Below are positions 1 to 8,190 of a DNA stretch of 64,000 nt, in pieces. The first letter of the stretch is position 1. Every line of letters begins with the position of its first letter. Under the pieces are notes generated by a model, which was not told the DNA's origin, searched no databases, and worked only from the letters and a program-made list of their open reading frames with translations. The position numbers were made by a program, and so were the translations under genes. Source of the DNA: Leeuwenhoekiella polynyae (lineage in GTDB: Bacteria > Bacteroidota > Bacteroidia > Flavobacteriales > Flavobacteriaceae); NCBI RefSeq assembly GCF_042683665.1, contig NZ_JBHUOO010000012.1, one strand, 5' to 3'.

Positions 1-1551
1 ACCGGCCAAAGCTACCTGCAATTTCTCAAGTTCTTCCTGAGCTTGTTTGATCTTGCCGTAGCGTAATTCTGCTACCAGACCGTAGTTTCCTTCGCGCTCA
101 GCACGCTCCGCTTCGAGCTTATAGTTTTCAATATCCTGTTTTGCATTCTGAATATTGTCAACCACATCTTTTTCACTTTTCCACTTGGCGTTGATCTCGT
201 TGCGCTCTTCTTTTAAGTTCGCCAAATCTGCGTGAAGGGACTTGAGTTTGCTCTCGTCCTTTTCACGTTTAATCGCCTCGATCTCGATCTCTAGCTGCAT
301 AATCTTTCGGTCTAAAACATCGAGCTCTTCCGGCTTAGAGTTGATTTCCATACGCATTTTTGAAGCCGCCTCGTCCATTAGGTCAATCGCCTTATCGGGT
401 AAAAACCGGTTGGTGATATAGCGCTGTGAAAGCTCCACAGCTGCAATGATCGCATTGTCTTTAATGCGAACTTTATGATGGGTCTCGTATTTCTCTTTAA
501 TTCCACGTAAAATGGAAATCGCAGATTCATTATCCGGTTCCATTACATTTACTTTCTGAAAACGTCTTTCTAAAGCTTTGTCTTTTTCAAAGTATTTTTG
601 GTACTCATCAAGAGTGGTGGCACCTATCGCACGCAATTCGCCACGAGCGAGAGCAGGTTTTAAGATATTTGCCGCATCCATTGCACCCTGACCGCCACCG
701 GCACCAACTAGCGTATGAATCTCGTCAATAAACAAGACGATATCTCCTGCACTTTCAGTCACTTCTTTGATCACGGCTTTTAAGCGCTCTTCAAATTCGC
801 CTTTATACTTGGCTCCGGCAATCAACGCACCCATATCTAACGCCCAGATCTGTTTTTCCTGAAGGTTTTCGGGAACATCCCCGTCAACAATACGGTGGGC
901 AAGACCTTCTGCAATTGCAGTTTTACCGGTACCGGGTTCTCCTACAAGAATCGGGTTGTTTTTGGTTCTACGCGAAAGGATCTGCAAAATTCTGCGAATC
1001 TCTTCATCGCGACCAATTACCGGATCCAGCTTTCCATCACGCGCTAACTGATTGAGGTTTTTAGCGTATTTGCTTAACGAATTATAGGTTTCTTCAGCGC
1101 TTTGCGAAGTCACGCGGTCGCCTTTACGCAATTCTTCAATCGCTGCTTTGAGGTGTTTTTCGGTAACGCCCTGATCTTTTAAGATCTGCCCTATTTTAGA
1201 ACTCGATTTAAAAATCGCGAGAATAAGATGCTCCAGCGAAACATACTCATCATTCATTTTCTTGGCGATGTTACCCGCTTCGGTCACCGTTTTACCGGCT
1301 TCGCGAGACAGCATAATATCGCCACCGCTTACTTTAGGAAAGCTGGTAAGTGTGCTTTCTAATATCTGTTTGAGCAAATTGATATTCACGTCCAGTTTCT
1401 GCAATAGAAACGGAGTTACATTCTCATCAACTTCAAGAATAGCCTTAAAAATATGCTCATTCTCAATCTGCTGATGGCCATACCCCTGGGCAAGCGCCTG
1501 AGCCTGCTGTATGGCTTCTTGTGATTTGATTGTAAAATTATTAAAGTTCAT
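1..1551 (-). CDS. clpB: ATP-dependent chaperone ClpB (C-terminus outside window)
   Basis: This is the first 517 codons of the ClpB disaggregase, a cytosolic Hsp100 ring ATPase that threads aggregated protein through its pore together with DnaK. The reading frame is open to base 1, so the rest of the coiled-coil domain and the second ATPase domain lie outside the window. The product starts MNFNNFTIKSQEAIQQAQ and has a two-repeat N domain (about 1-145), a Walker A motif GEPGTGKT (about 203-210), a Walker B LFIDE, and the start of the charged middle coiled coil (from about 410). The ATG at 1551 fits the family N-terminus. Two tandem palindromes lie 80-135 bp upstream. The identification is secure. 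Confidence 0.96.
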   Translation of the reverse strand, partial: MNFNNFTIKSQEAIQQAQALAQGYGHQQIENEHIFKAILEVDENVTPFLLQKLDVNINLLKQILESTLTSFPKVSGGDIMLSREAGKTVTEAGNIAKKMNDEYVSLEHLILAIFKSSSKIGQILKDQGVTEKHLKAAIEELRKGDRVTSQSAEETYNSLSKYAKNLNQLARDGKLDPVIGRDEEIRRILQILSRRTKNNPILVGEPGTGKTAIAEGLAHRIVDGDVPENLQEKQIWALDMGALIAGAKYKGEFEERLKAVIKEVTESAGDIVLFIDEIHTLVGAGGGQGAMDAANILKPALARGELRAIGATTLDEYQKYFEKDKALERRFQKVNVMEPDNESAISILRGIKEKYETHHKVRIKDNAIIAAVELSQRYITNRFLPDKAIDLMDEAASKMRMEINSKPEELDVLDRKIMQLEIEIEAIKREKDESKLKSLHADLANLKEERNEINAKWKSEKDVVDNIQNAKQDIENYKLEAERAEREGNYGLVAELRYGKIKQAQEELEKLQVALAG

Positions 1552-1875
1552 CGTGTCTATATGTTTGTGCCTCTTGAGAGGATTACTGTATTGATTTCTG
1601 CTAAGCAATGGCAACTACTATACCATAGAAATTAACCGACTTTTCGTCAGTTTTTGCCTGATTTTAACCGACTTTTTGTCGGTTGGAGTGTTTGGATTTT
1701 CTTAGTAGAAAAGCCCGGTTTCTTTCTTTAAATTTGCCCGTTAATAGGGATTAAAATACTTGGAGTCTTTAATCGAAGTTACAGGCTTAACGCTTTGTTT
1801 TTTGAGATTGACCTTAAGTAAAGTTACCCACGCTTTATGATAATGAGCGTTAATGAAATTAAAAAGAATAGTGTT
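1552..1875. other. Divergent intergenic region clpB / ytxJ
   Basis: No gene is visible here. It holds the paired palindromes at 1634-1684 and a small perfect inverted repeat (CCTCT-TG-AGAGG, 1570-1581) in the clpB leader. No strong TAnnTTTG promoter box is evident for either gene. Confidence 0.4.
1634..1684. promoter_or_regulatory. Tandem palindromic operator candidates upstream of clpB
   Basis: There are two copies of an interrupted palindrome. The second (1666-1684) is AACCGAC-N5-GTCGGTT with perfect 7-bp arms. The first (1634-1652) has one arm mismatch. Their centres are 32 bp apart, about three helical turns, so both would face the same side of the DNA. They lie between clpB and the divergent ytxJ-like gene. 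A role as binding sites for a dimeric repressor is inference. Confidence 0.45.
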
Positions 1876-2268
1876 ATGGGATTTTTTGACAAGTTTAAAA
1901 GTGCGAGAGATATCGCAAAAGAAGAACTAAAAGAAATGAACTGGATTCAGCTAGAACGTGAGCAACAGTTGGAAGAGATTGTTGAGGTTTCTAATGCTGT
2001 ACCGGTTTTAATTTTTAAACACAGCACCACCTGCGGAATCAGTAAAATGGCGTTGCGTAGTTTTGAGCGTGCGTATGATTATGATAAGAAGGAAATAGAA
2101 CCTTATTTCTTAGACTTAAAAGCACATCGTGATATCAGCAGTGCAATAGCAGAAAAATTTAATGTACAGCATGAGAGTCCGCAAATTTTACTTATCAAAA
2201 ACGGAACAGCGGTGTATCATACTTCTCACGGAGCTATTGATGCAGAAAGCCTGCGTTCTAAACTCTAG
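1876..2268 (+). CDS. ytxJ: Monothiol bacilliredoxin-like protein (YtxJ/BrxC family)
   Basis: A 130-residue thioredoxin-fold protein of the YtxJ (DUF2847) family, which acts on mixed disulfides of bacillithiol in species that make that thiol. The single active cysteine is in TTCGIS (Cys53 with this start), followed by the cis-proline segment ESPQILLIKNG. The frame is open back to an ATG at 1837, adding 13 residues. I prefer the ATG at 1876 because MGFFDKFK matches the usual amphipathic start of the family. A strong hairpin terminator follows 23 bp after the stop, so the gene is probably monocistronic. Family assignment is good; the true low-molecular-weight thiol of this organism is not shown here. 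Confidence 0.85.
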   Translation: MGFFDKFKSARDIAKEELKEMNWIQLEREQQLEEIVEVSNAVPVLIFKHSTTCGISKMALRSFERAYDYDKKEIEPYFLDLKAHRDISSAIAEKFNVQHESPQILLIKNGTAVYHTSHGAIDAESLRSKL

Positions 2269-2291
2269 AAATACACAGTGTATATACATGC

Positions 2292-2322
2292 AAAAACCCG
2301 AAGCAAGCGCTTCGGGTTTTTT
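2292..2322. terminator. Bidirectional hairpin terminator
   Basis: Arms CCCGAAGC/GCTTCGGG enclose a 4-nt loop, with an A run before and a T run after. It serves the ytxJ-like gene and could also stop transcripts of the TonB-type gene from the other strand. Confidence 0.85.
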
Positions 2323-2458
2323 ATACCTATTAAATGGTTATTTATACGAAGACGGCTAAATCTAATAAACAATAACCGTAGTTTTTAACAGGTTGGTTGG
2401 TAATATTATCAAATATGGTAAAAAAAAATGATAATATAACAATTTATTTAAAATTTTG

Positions 2459-4906
2459 TTAAAACATTCCGTTGTCGTCTTTTACATTGTCTTCCCGGCT
2501 TTTACGTTTTTTAGCACGGAACTTACTATCGCCAAAACGGTAGTTAAACCCTACATAAACCGTATTGCTTTCCCAGTTAAATTGTCCCTGTAGTGCGTAA
2601 GGATTGGTAGCTGTAAAGCGTGCTTTCATCGTATTGAAGATGTCGTTGTAATTTAAACTTACTGTTCCTTTACCTTCAAAAATGGAGTAGCGAGCCCCTA
2701 TGTTTGTCATAAACATCGACTTGTTAGAGAACTGAATACCTTTTTGTGGCCCTCTAAACATCGCAAAAGCAGTAAATGTCAATTGCTTGGTTGCGGTAAA
2801 ATTGTTGATCATACGTACATTATAAACCGTATTTTCAATCTCTTTAGTGTTCTGTGTGATATCTGCAGTTGTTGGGTTTTCAATATTAGGATCTAAAGAT
2901 TCTGTGATGCCCATTTGTGTTTGATTAAACAAATCAAAACTAGCATTAATACTCCACCATTCTAACGGCTTGTAATTGCTGCTTACCTCAAAACCATAGG
3001 CAGTCGTAGCATCAAAATTGTCATTGGTCAACACCATCCGATCCAGATTAAAACGGTCTACATATACTGCTTGATTGATCAGGTCGTCTATCATTCGGTA
3101 GAAAACGCCGGCTGTAATGCTACCTTTCTCTAAAGAACGGGTATAGTTTGCTTCAATGGAGTTGGTAAACTGCGGTCTTAGGTTTACGTTACCATATTCG
3201 GTAACCAAAGGCGAACTCCATTCTCTAATCGGGTTTACTTGTCCAACTCCAGGGCGGTCTATACGCCTGCTGTAACTTACCTGATATTGGTTTTTTTCCG
3301 AAGGATTAAAGGTCACATAAGCCGAAGGATACAACTCAAAATAATCATTAGTAAATGCTCTTACGCTATTGGTATCTGCGGCAACATTTACCTGCTCTGC
3401 ACGCACGCCTGCCTGATAAGACCATTTTTCATAACTTTTACCATAGGTCACATAAGCCGAATAAATATCTCTGCTGTAATCAAACTGTGTATTAGGAGTA
3501 GGGATGAGGTTTCCGCTTGCGTTAAATGATTGACCCGTACTGCTGTAGCCAATATCTGTATTGAACAAGATCGCCTGAAGTCCCAATTCTAACTTTTCAC
3601 TATCAGATAACGGATTTACATAATCCAGATTTAGAGTCGTTCGGTCTCTTTTAGTATCTACAAAATCTTCGTAGTCAGAAAGCTGAGTGGCTCCTGTAAA
3701 ATCAAAATAAGTATCTTCATCAGCATCAAAAGTGTTGTAGTCTGCCTCAAACTCAATATTGTGACCTTCTTTTTCAAAATCCAATTTGTAGTCAAAGTTA
3801 TACTGTTGAGAATAATTGTCCATATCCGCTCCAAAATCCTGAAGCAAATTACGCGTAGCATCATCAGCATACACAATGTTGATGGTTCCGCCCGGCTCGC
3901 CTTTAAAGCTGTTTTGAGAAGTAAATAACGAAATTGTGTTTTTGTCATTTAAATATACATCCAGTCCCACTTTTAATAGGTGTGAGTTTTGATCATTTAG
4001 CATATCAAAAAACTGAGTAGAATTATCACCTTCACGAAAAATAGTACCATAATTAGCGCGCTTTGCGATGGTATTACTGTAATTAGAATACAGGTTGAAT
4101 TTACCGTTGCGGTAGTTTAGATTTAAACCGCTGTTGAATTGTGGATTTTTCTCGTAAGCTAATCCGGCACTCACGTCTCCGTTAAAACCTATGTTCACAT
4201 TTTTGTGCAATACAATATTGATGATCCCGCTCATTCCATCAGGATTGTATTTGGCTGAAGGATTGGTGATCAATTCTATTTTTTTGATCGAATTAGAAGG
4301 CAATTGCTTCAATAATTGGTCTGGTGGAATGTTAGATAATTTACCGTCAACCATAACCTGTACATTACTGTTTCCGCGCAGCGTAAGTGCTCCGGATTGC
4401 TGATCAAGATTTACTGAGGGAATGTTATTCATAATATCTGCAGCAGAAGCTCCTGCAGTCGTGAGATCTTTTCCCACATTAATAACCTTGCGGTCAATTT
4501 TTTGCTCAATGGTAGTGCGTTCTGCAACAATATTTACCGCGTCTAGTTCTGCTGCAACCGGACTCAAATTGAGTTTGCCCATATCGTGCTCTCGGTGCTG
4601 ACGGTCAATTTTTAAGTCACGTTCAAAAGCTTCATAGCCTATAAACTGAACTTTTAGCGTGTAGATCCCTTCCGGTATTTTTTTGATTTCAAATACGCCA
4701 TCATCGTTGGTGATTCCACCAGTAAGCGTTTCGCCATTTGATTTACTAATGACGATAGTAGCATAAGGAATGGGCTGATTGAGGTCTGCGTCTATGACAA
4801 CTCCCGTTACAGAACCGGTTACCACATCTGTGGGTTTGGGCTGTGCAAAAAGCAACGTTGTACATAAAATAAAAAGTAGGCTGAATAGCCCTTGGTTAGA
4901 TTTCAT
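2459..4906 (-). CDS. TonB-type outer membrane beta-barrel protein with CarboxypepD-like N-terminus
   Basis: An 815-residue outer membrane protein. A signal peptide (ending near LLFAQ) is followed by a carboxypeptidase-regulatory-like beta-sandwich (about 30-115; VTGVVID...YATI, FEIKKIPEGIYTLKV), a TonB plug-like domain (about 140-230; LRGNSNVQVMVDGK, SAKYNPDGMSGIINI) and a 22-strand-type barrel of the OMP_b-brl_3 kind to the C-terminus, which has a basic patch and ends in Phe. It probably imports or binds a ligand powered by TonB, but no substrate can be read from the sequence. It has no SusD partner next to it, so it is not a classical polysaccharide SusCD pair. A candidate small RNA or attenuator lies about 240 bp upstream. 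Confidence 0.88.
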   Translation of the reverse strand: MKSNQGLFSLLFILCTTLLFAQPKPTDVVTGSVTGVVIDADLNQPIPYATIVISKSNGETLTGGITNDDGVFEIKKIPEGIYTLKVQFIGYEAFERDLKIDRQHREHDMGKLNLSPVAAELDAVNIVAERTTIEQKIDRKVINVGKDLTTAGASAADIMNNIPSVNLDQQSGALTLRGNSNVQVMVDGKLSNIPPDQLLKQLPSNSIKKIELITNPSAKYNPDGMSGIINIVLHKNVNIGFNGDVSAGLAYEKNPQFNSGLNLNYRNGKFNLYSNYSNTIAKRANYGTIFREGDNSTQFFDMLNDQNSHLLKVGLDVYLNDKNTISLFTSQNSFKGEPGGTINIVYADDATRNLLQDFGADMDNYSQQYNFDYKLDFEKEGHNIEFEADYNTFDADEDTYFDFTGATQLSDYEDFVDTKRDRTTLNLDYVNPLSDSEKLELGLQAILFNTDIGYSSTGQSFNASGNLIPTPNTQFDYSRDIYSAYVTYGKSYEKWSYQAGVRAEQVNVAADTNSVRAFTNDYFELYPSAYVTFNPSEKNQYQVSYSRRIDRPGVGQVNPIREWSSPLVTEYGNVNLRPQFTNSIEANYTRSLEKGSITAGVFYRMIDDLINQAVYVDRFNLDRMVLTNDNFDATTAYGFEVSSNYKPLEWWSINASFDLFNQTQMGITESLDPNIENPTTADITQNTKEIENTVYNVRMINNFTATKQLTFTAFAMFRGPQKGIQFSNKSMFMTNIGARYSIFEGKGTVSLNYNDIFNTMKARFTATNPYALQGQFNWESNTVYVGFNYRFGDSKFRAKKRKSREDNVKDDNGMF

Positions 4907-5140
4907 AACTGTTCGATTTTGATAGATGATTTAACATAATACTTTGTAATGCATATTAGCAGAAACAAAGTATCCCGTGATTAGCGGTTTATTAAAAGAC
5001 GAACATGTTCTAAATCTGTTACAGTAAAATTTAAATTTATTTGAGAATCTAAATTTTATATATGCTAATATCTTGAATTTAAAGAATTTGTGAAGGGTGT
5101 GGAATTTAAAGTTGCGTATAAAAGTACTTGGTTATAAAAT

Positions 5141-5207
5141 AAAGAAAACCCGGGACCGCTAAATCCCGGGTTTTCAAGCCTGAACGTTAGAAATTAACAC
5201 TAACCAT
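5141..5207 (-). ncRNA. Candidate ~65-nt RNA with own promoter box and terminator
   Basis: On the minus strand a perfect TAnnTTTG box (TAGTTTTG, 5208-5215) is followed by a 7-codon micro-ORF (5207-5187, MVSVNF) and then by a hairpin with 11-bp arms (AAAACCCGGGA/TCCCGGGTTTT, 5174-5145) and a T-rich tail. This looks like a complete small transcription unit, or a leader/attenuator for the TonB-type gene downstream. I do not recognise a known RNA family. The -33 TTG is poorly placed, which weakens the promoter call. Confidence 0.35.
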
Positions 5208-5275
5208 CAAAACTAATTTTAAACGATTCAAACTTGGAAGTCGACTTCTATTACATAGACCATTTAAAAAAGATA

Positions 5276-5306
5276 TTGTTACACCTGCTATAATCATTTA
5301 ACTTTG
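5276..5306 (+). promoter_or_regulatory. Bacteroidota-type promoter of the CoA-binding protein gene
   Basis: TTG (5276-5278), a 20-bp spacer, then TAACTTTG (5299-5306). The box ends only 4 nt before the ATG, so the predicted transcript would start at or next to the start codon: a leaderless or nearly leaderless mRNA. Confidence 0.5.
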
Positions 5307-5310
5307 ATTT

Positions 5311-5676
5311 ATGAAAGCAAAAAAAACGCTGGTTCTGGGTGCTTCCTTAAAACCCATTCGTTATTCTTATATGGCGATCAATCGTTTGGTACAAAAGGAA
5401 CAGCCTGTAGTTGCAATAGGCTTGCGAGAAGGTACCGTTGCGGGGATAACCATTCAAACCGGAAAACCTGATCTGAAAGGTATAGATACGGTGATATTGT
5501 ACCTCAATGCGCAGCGTCAAGAAGAATATTACGAGTATCTGTTAGAGCTTAAGCCCAAACGGGTGATTTTTAATCCCGGTACTGAAAACCCGGAATTTTA
5601 TAAAATTTTGGAAACTGCAGGGATTGAAGCCGAGTCTGCCTGTACTTTAGTGCTTTTGAGTACGAATAGCTACTAG
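5311..5676 (+). CDS. CoA-binding domain protein (YccU-like)
   Basis: A 121-residue single-domain Rossmann-fold protein of the CoA_binding_2 family. The N-terminal KTLVLGASLKPIRYSYMAINRL is the nucleotide-binding first strand, turn and helix, and KPKRVIFNPGTENPEF is the typical C-terminal segment. Family members resemble the CoA-binding part of succinyl-CoA synthetase, but the small stand-alone forms have no established reaction. The last 30 bp overlap the 3' end of the convergent symporter gene, so antisense transcription across the stops is likely. The close promoter box suggests a very short or absent 5' leader. Confidence 0.85.
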   Translation: MKAKKTLVLGASLKPIRYSYMAINRLVQKEQPVVAIGLREGTVAGITIQTGKPDLKGIDTVILYLNAQRQEEYYEYLLELKPKRVIFNPGTENPEFYKILETAGIEAESACTLVLLSTNSY

Positions 5677-7092
5677 ACCCAAAAAGGTTAGTAATCCGTT
5701 GAGGATTAAAATAAAGAAACCAAATTCAAAATTGAGATACTGCATACTCAGATCGCTGATTATGTAGCCTAGTATAGGACTGGCTATTGCGGCGAGTGGA
5801 ACCCATTTGTCTTTGACATTCCATTTTGTAAAAAGACCGAAAGCGTACAACCCTAATAATGGTCCATACGTATAACCGGCAAAAACAAAGAGTTTTGCGA
5901 TCACGCTTTCATCTGCAATTAAATATTTAAATCCAATAATTACCAGCACCAGAATTACTGAAGCAGCGATATGAATCTTTTTTCTGATGGCTACCTGTCT
6001 GGCCTGATCGTATTTCTTTTCGATACCTAAAATATCTATACTGAAAGATGTGGTAAGCGAGGTGAGCGCACTATCTGCACTAGAATATGCGGCAGCAATA
6101 AGCCCCAGAATGAAACAAATAGCAATCCCGAACCCAAGTCCGCTTTTTGTTGCTATAAAAGGGAAAAGATCATCTTTAGAAGCTTCAATGCCGTTTTTCT
6201 GTGCGTAAACGGTAAGCAGCACACCCAGAGCAAGAAATATAAAATTTACTACGGTGAGTACCAGTGTAAACCAGAACATGTTTTTCTGAGCATCTTTAAG
6301 GCTTCGGCAGGTGAGGTTTTTTTGCATCATATCCTGATCAAGACCGGTCATTACAATTGCAATAAAAGCTCCACTAATAAACTGTTTAAAAAAGAAATCC
6401 TGACTCTTCCAGTCGTCAAAAAAGAACATTTGACTCCTATTGCTTTCGGCAATAAAATCGAATATAGATCCGGCATTCAGCCCTAAATCAGCAGAGACAA
6501 AATAGATTGCAACTCCCAGTGCAGTAAGCATAAAAAGGGTTTGCAGCGTATCTGTCCATACAATGGTTTTAATTCCGCTTTTAAAGGTGTACAACCAGAT
6601 GAGTAAAATCGTGATGGTAACCGTAACCCAAAACGGGACGCCCATACTGTCAAAAACCAACAATTGCAACACATTAGCCACGAGATATAGCCTAAAACTT
6701 GCACCAACTACCCGACTTAATAAAAAGAAGGAAGCGCCGGTTTTATAGGATGCAGTACCAAAGCGACCTTCTAAATACGTATAGATAGAGGTTAAGTTGA
6801 GTCTGTAATACAGCGGCAGCAATACTAAACTGATCACGGCATAACCCACTGTATATCCCAGGACCACCTGAAAATAGCTAAATTGTGAGGCTTCTACCCA
6901 ACCCGGAACTGAAATAAACGTAACACCTGAAAGCGAAGCGCCAATCATTCCGAAAGCGACTAAATACCACGGCGATTGTTTACTTGCTTTAAAAAAGTCT
7001 TCGTTAGATCCGCCTTTACCGGTAAAATAAGAAACCAGCATTAAGGTGATAAAGTAGCCTGCAATGAGTAGTAAAATGGTTGTGGGCTGCAT
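5647..7092 (-). CDS. Sodium:solute symporter (SSS family)
   Basis: An inner membrane transporter of about 481 residues with roughly 13 hydrophobic helices, of the sodium:solute symporter family (LeuT fold). Family marks are FFKASKQSPWYLVAFGMIGASLSGVTFISVPG near the N-terminus and SSADSALTSLTTSFSIDIL in the middle. The frame extends 20 codons upstream, but MQPTTILLLIAGYF at 7092 is the usual start and the added residues look unstructured. The substrate cannot be read; members carry sugars, proline, sialic acid, pantothenate or other solutes. It overlaps the convergent CoA-binding protein gene by 30 bp at the 3' ends. Confidence 0.87.
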   Translation of the reverse strand: MQPTTILLLIAGYFITLMLVSYFTGKGGSNEDFFKASKQSPWYLVAFGMIGASLSGVTFISVPGWVEASQFSYFQVVLGYTVGYAVISLVLLPLYYRLNLTSIYTYLEGRFGTASYKTGASFFLLSRVVGASFRLYLVANVLQLLVFDSMGVPFWVTVTITILLIWLYTFKSGIKTIVWTDTLQTLFMLTALGVAIYFVSADLGLNAGSIFDFIAESNRSQMFFFDDWKSQDFFFKQFISGAFIAIVMTGLDQDMMQKNLTCRSLKDAQKNMFWFTLVLTVVNFIFLALGVLLTVYAQKNGIEASKDDLFPFIATKSGLGFGIAICFILGLIAAAYSSADSALTSLTTSFSIDILGIEKKYDQARQVAIRKKIHIAASVILVLVIIGFKYLIADESVIAKLFVFAGYTYGPLLGLYAFGLFTKWNVKDKWVPLAAIASPILGYIISDLSMQYLNFEFGFFILILNGLLTFLGLVAIRTQKH

Positions 7093-7249
7093 AAAACGTA
7101 AAAAAATAGGATTTGTAAAACTGTGGACGAAGATAAGATATAAAAACTTCATCTTATTTATTTCTGATCAAGTGAGGCAACGCTGTAAGATTTTCCTAGA
7201 ATTCTAGCTTGAGATGTGGACTGATCAGTTCGTATTAAAATCTTGATTA

Positions 7250-7282
7250 TTGGGTGAATTCTGTAAACTAAACTTACCTTTG
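7250..7282 (+). promoter_or_regulatory. Promoter candidate for the 7.4-9.4 kb operon
   Basis: TTG (7250-7252), a 22-bp spacer and TACCTTTG (7275-7282), a full match to the Bacteroidota -7 element. It lies 103 bp upstream of the first gene of a tightly packed four-gene run. Confidence 0.45.
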
Positions 7283-7385
7283 CAGTCCCATTTCTGATTC
7301 GTGTTTTTTTATCAGGAATGGAAACGGCAACAGCAATTGAATACTTCGCTGGTCTGGCGGATTGTTTAAAAATAACAACTTAACT

Positions 7386-7616
7386 ATGGAACTTCCTAAG
7401 TTTATACTGGGCGATAATACAGATTATCCCGAATCTATTTTTGTTTTGCACACCGATTTTCCACGATTTATAATCGATTTGAAAACCGATGATGTAGAGT
7501 GGTTTGAAGATTTTGATAAAAATGATGAGGACGAACTCGCAACAGAAGCAGAAGGATTAATTCAGGCAGCAACAGATTTTTACGACAGGGAGGTTGCACG
7601 CTACGAAGAAGAGTAG
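7386..7616 (+). CDS. Small acidic conserved hypothetical protein
   Basis: A 76-residue, strongly acidic, cytosolic protein starting MELPKFILGDNTDYPESIF. I know of no function for it, but similar short proteins occur in Flavobacteriia. The frame is open for eight more codons (7362), but the ATG at 7386 gives the more protein-like N-terminus. Its TAG is directly followed by the ATG of the PAP2 gene, so the two are probably translationally coupled. That tight link, and the operon with an epimerase, suggests expression together with envelope or polysaccharide functions; no role can be stated. Confidence 0.75.
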   Translation: MELPKFILGDNTDYPESIFVLHTDFPRFIIDLKTDDVEWFEDFDKNDEDELATEAEGLIQAATDFYDREVARYEEE

Positions 7617-8189
7617 ATGAACGCGTTGAAGCAACTGGACTACGAACTGTTTCTTTACCTCAATAATCTGGGGACAGAGACTTGGGATCCGTTTTGGCTT
7701 TTTCTTACCGATAAATGGTCGAGTATCCCGCTTTATGCAGTTTTATTGTTCTTGATTTTTAAACGCTTTGGCGTTAAAGGAACACTTCTTACTTTAGTAA
7801 CAGTCGCTTTATTGATAACAGCTACAGATCAACTTGCTAATGTTTTTAAGCATGGTTTTGAGCGTTTGCGTCCCTGCGGTCAAGAAGGCATTATGGAGCA
7901 AGCGCGCTTTATAGCTGTTCGTTGTGGAAGTTTTGGGTATTTTTCGGCACACGCTGCAAGCTCAATGGCTTTAGCTGTTTTTGTAGGCTTGTTGCTTAAG
8001 GCAAAATACAAATGGATATTTCCCCTTTTGTTGTTTTGGGCAATTTTAGTAGGATACAGTCGTATATATGTGGGTGTGCATTATCCCGGAGATGTGTTGA
8101 CGGGGATGTTGATCGGTGCGCTCATTGGCTGGTTAATGCAACTGTTGCATCGTTTTAGCTACGCTAAATTTTTAAAAGAAACGTATTAG
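7617..8189 (+). CDS. PAP2-family membrane phosphatase
   Basis: A 190-residue inner membrane protein of the PAP2 superfamily. All three phosphatase motifs are visible: K-x6-RP as KHGFERLRP (Lys78-Pro86), a central SAHAASS segment with the motif-2 histidine, and SR-x5-H-x3-D as SRIYVGVHYPGD. Five to six hydrophobic helices surround them. Members dephosphorylate phosphatidic acid, phosphatidylglycerophosphate, undecaprenyl diphosphate or lipid A; the length and layout fit an undecaprenyl-diphosphatase/PgpB-like enzyme, but the substrate is inferred. It starts immediately after the preceding stop and ends 1 bp before the epimerase, so the run is one operon. Confidence 0.88.
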   Translation: MNALKQLDYELFLYLNNLGTETWDPFWLFLTDKWSSIPLYAVLLFLIFKRFGVKGTLLTLVTVALLITATDQLANVFKHGFERLRPCGQEGIMEQARFIAVRCGSFGYFSAHAASSMALAVFVGLLLKAKYKWIFPLLLFWAILVGYSRIYVGVHYPGDVLTGMLIGALIGWLMQLLHRFSYAKFLKETY

Positions 8190-8190
8190 T

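Larger units (their letters stand above)
4907..5310. other. Divergent intergenic region with an internal transcription unit candidate
   Basis: 404 bp between two divergent genes. It should hold only promoters, yet it contains a perfect hairpin with a T-rich tail (5145-5174, minus-strand sense) and a TAGTTTTG promoter box 33 bp upstream of it on the same strand. The proximal part next to the TonB-type gene is AT-rich with no other recognisable element. Confidence 0.4.

Noticed and set aside
7318..7383. A 21-codon frame (METATAIEYFAGLADC...) between the promoter and the small acidic protein gene
   Set aside because: Too short to support; it could be a leader peptide but has no attenuator-like hairpin after it.
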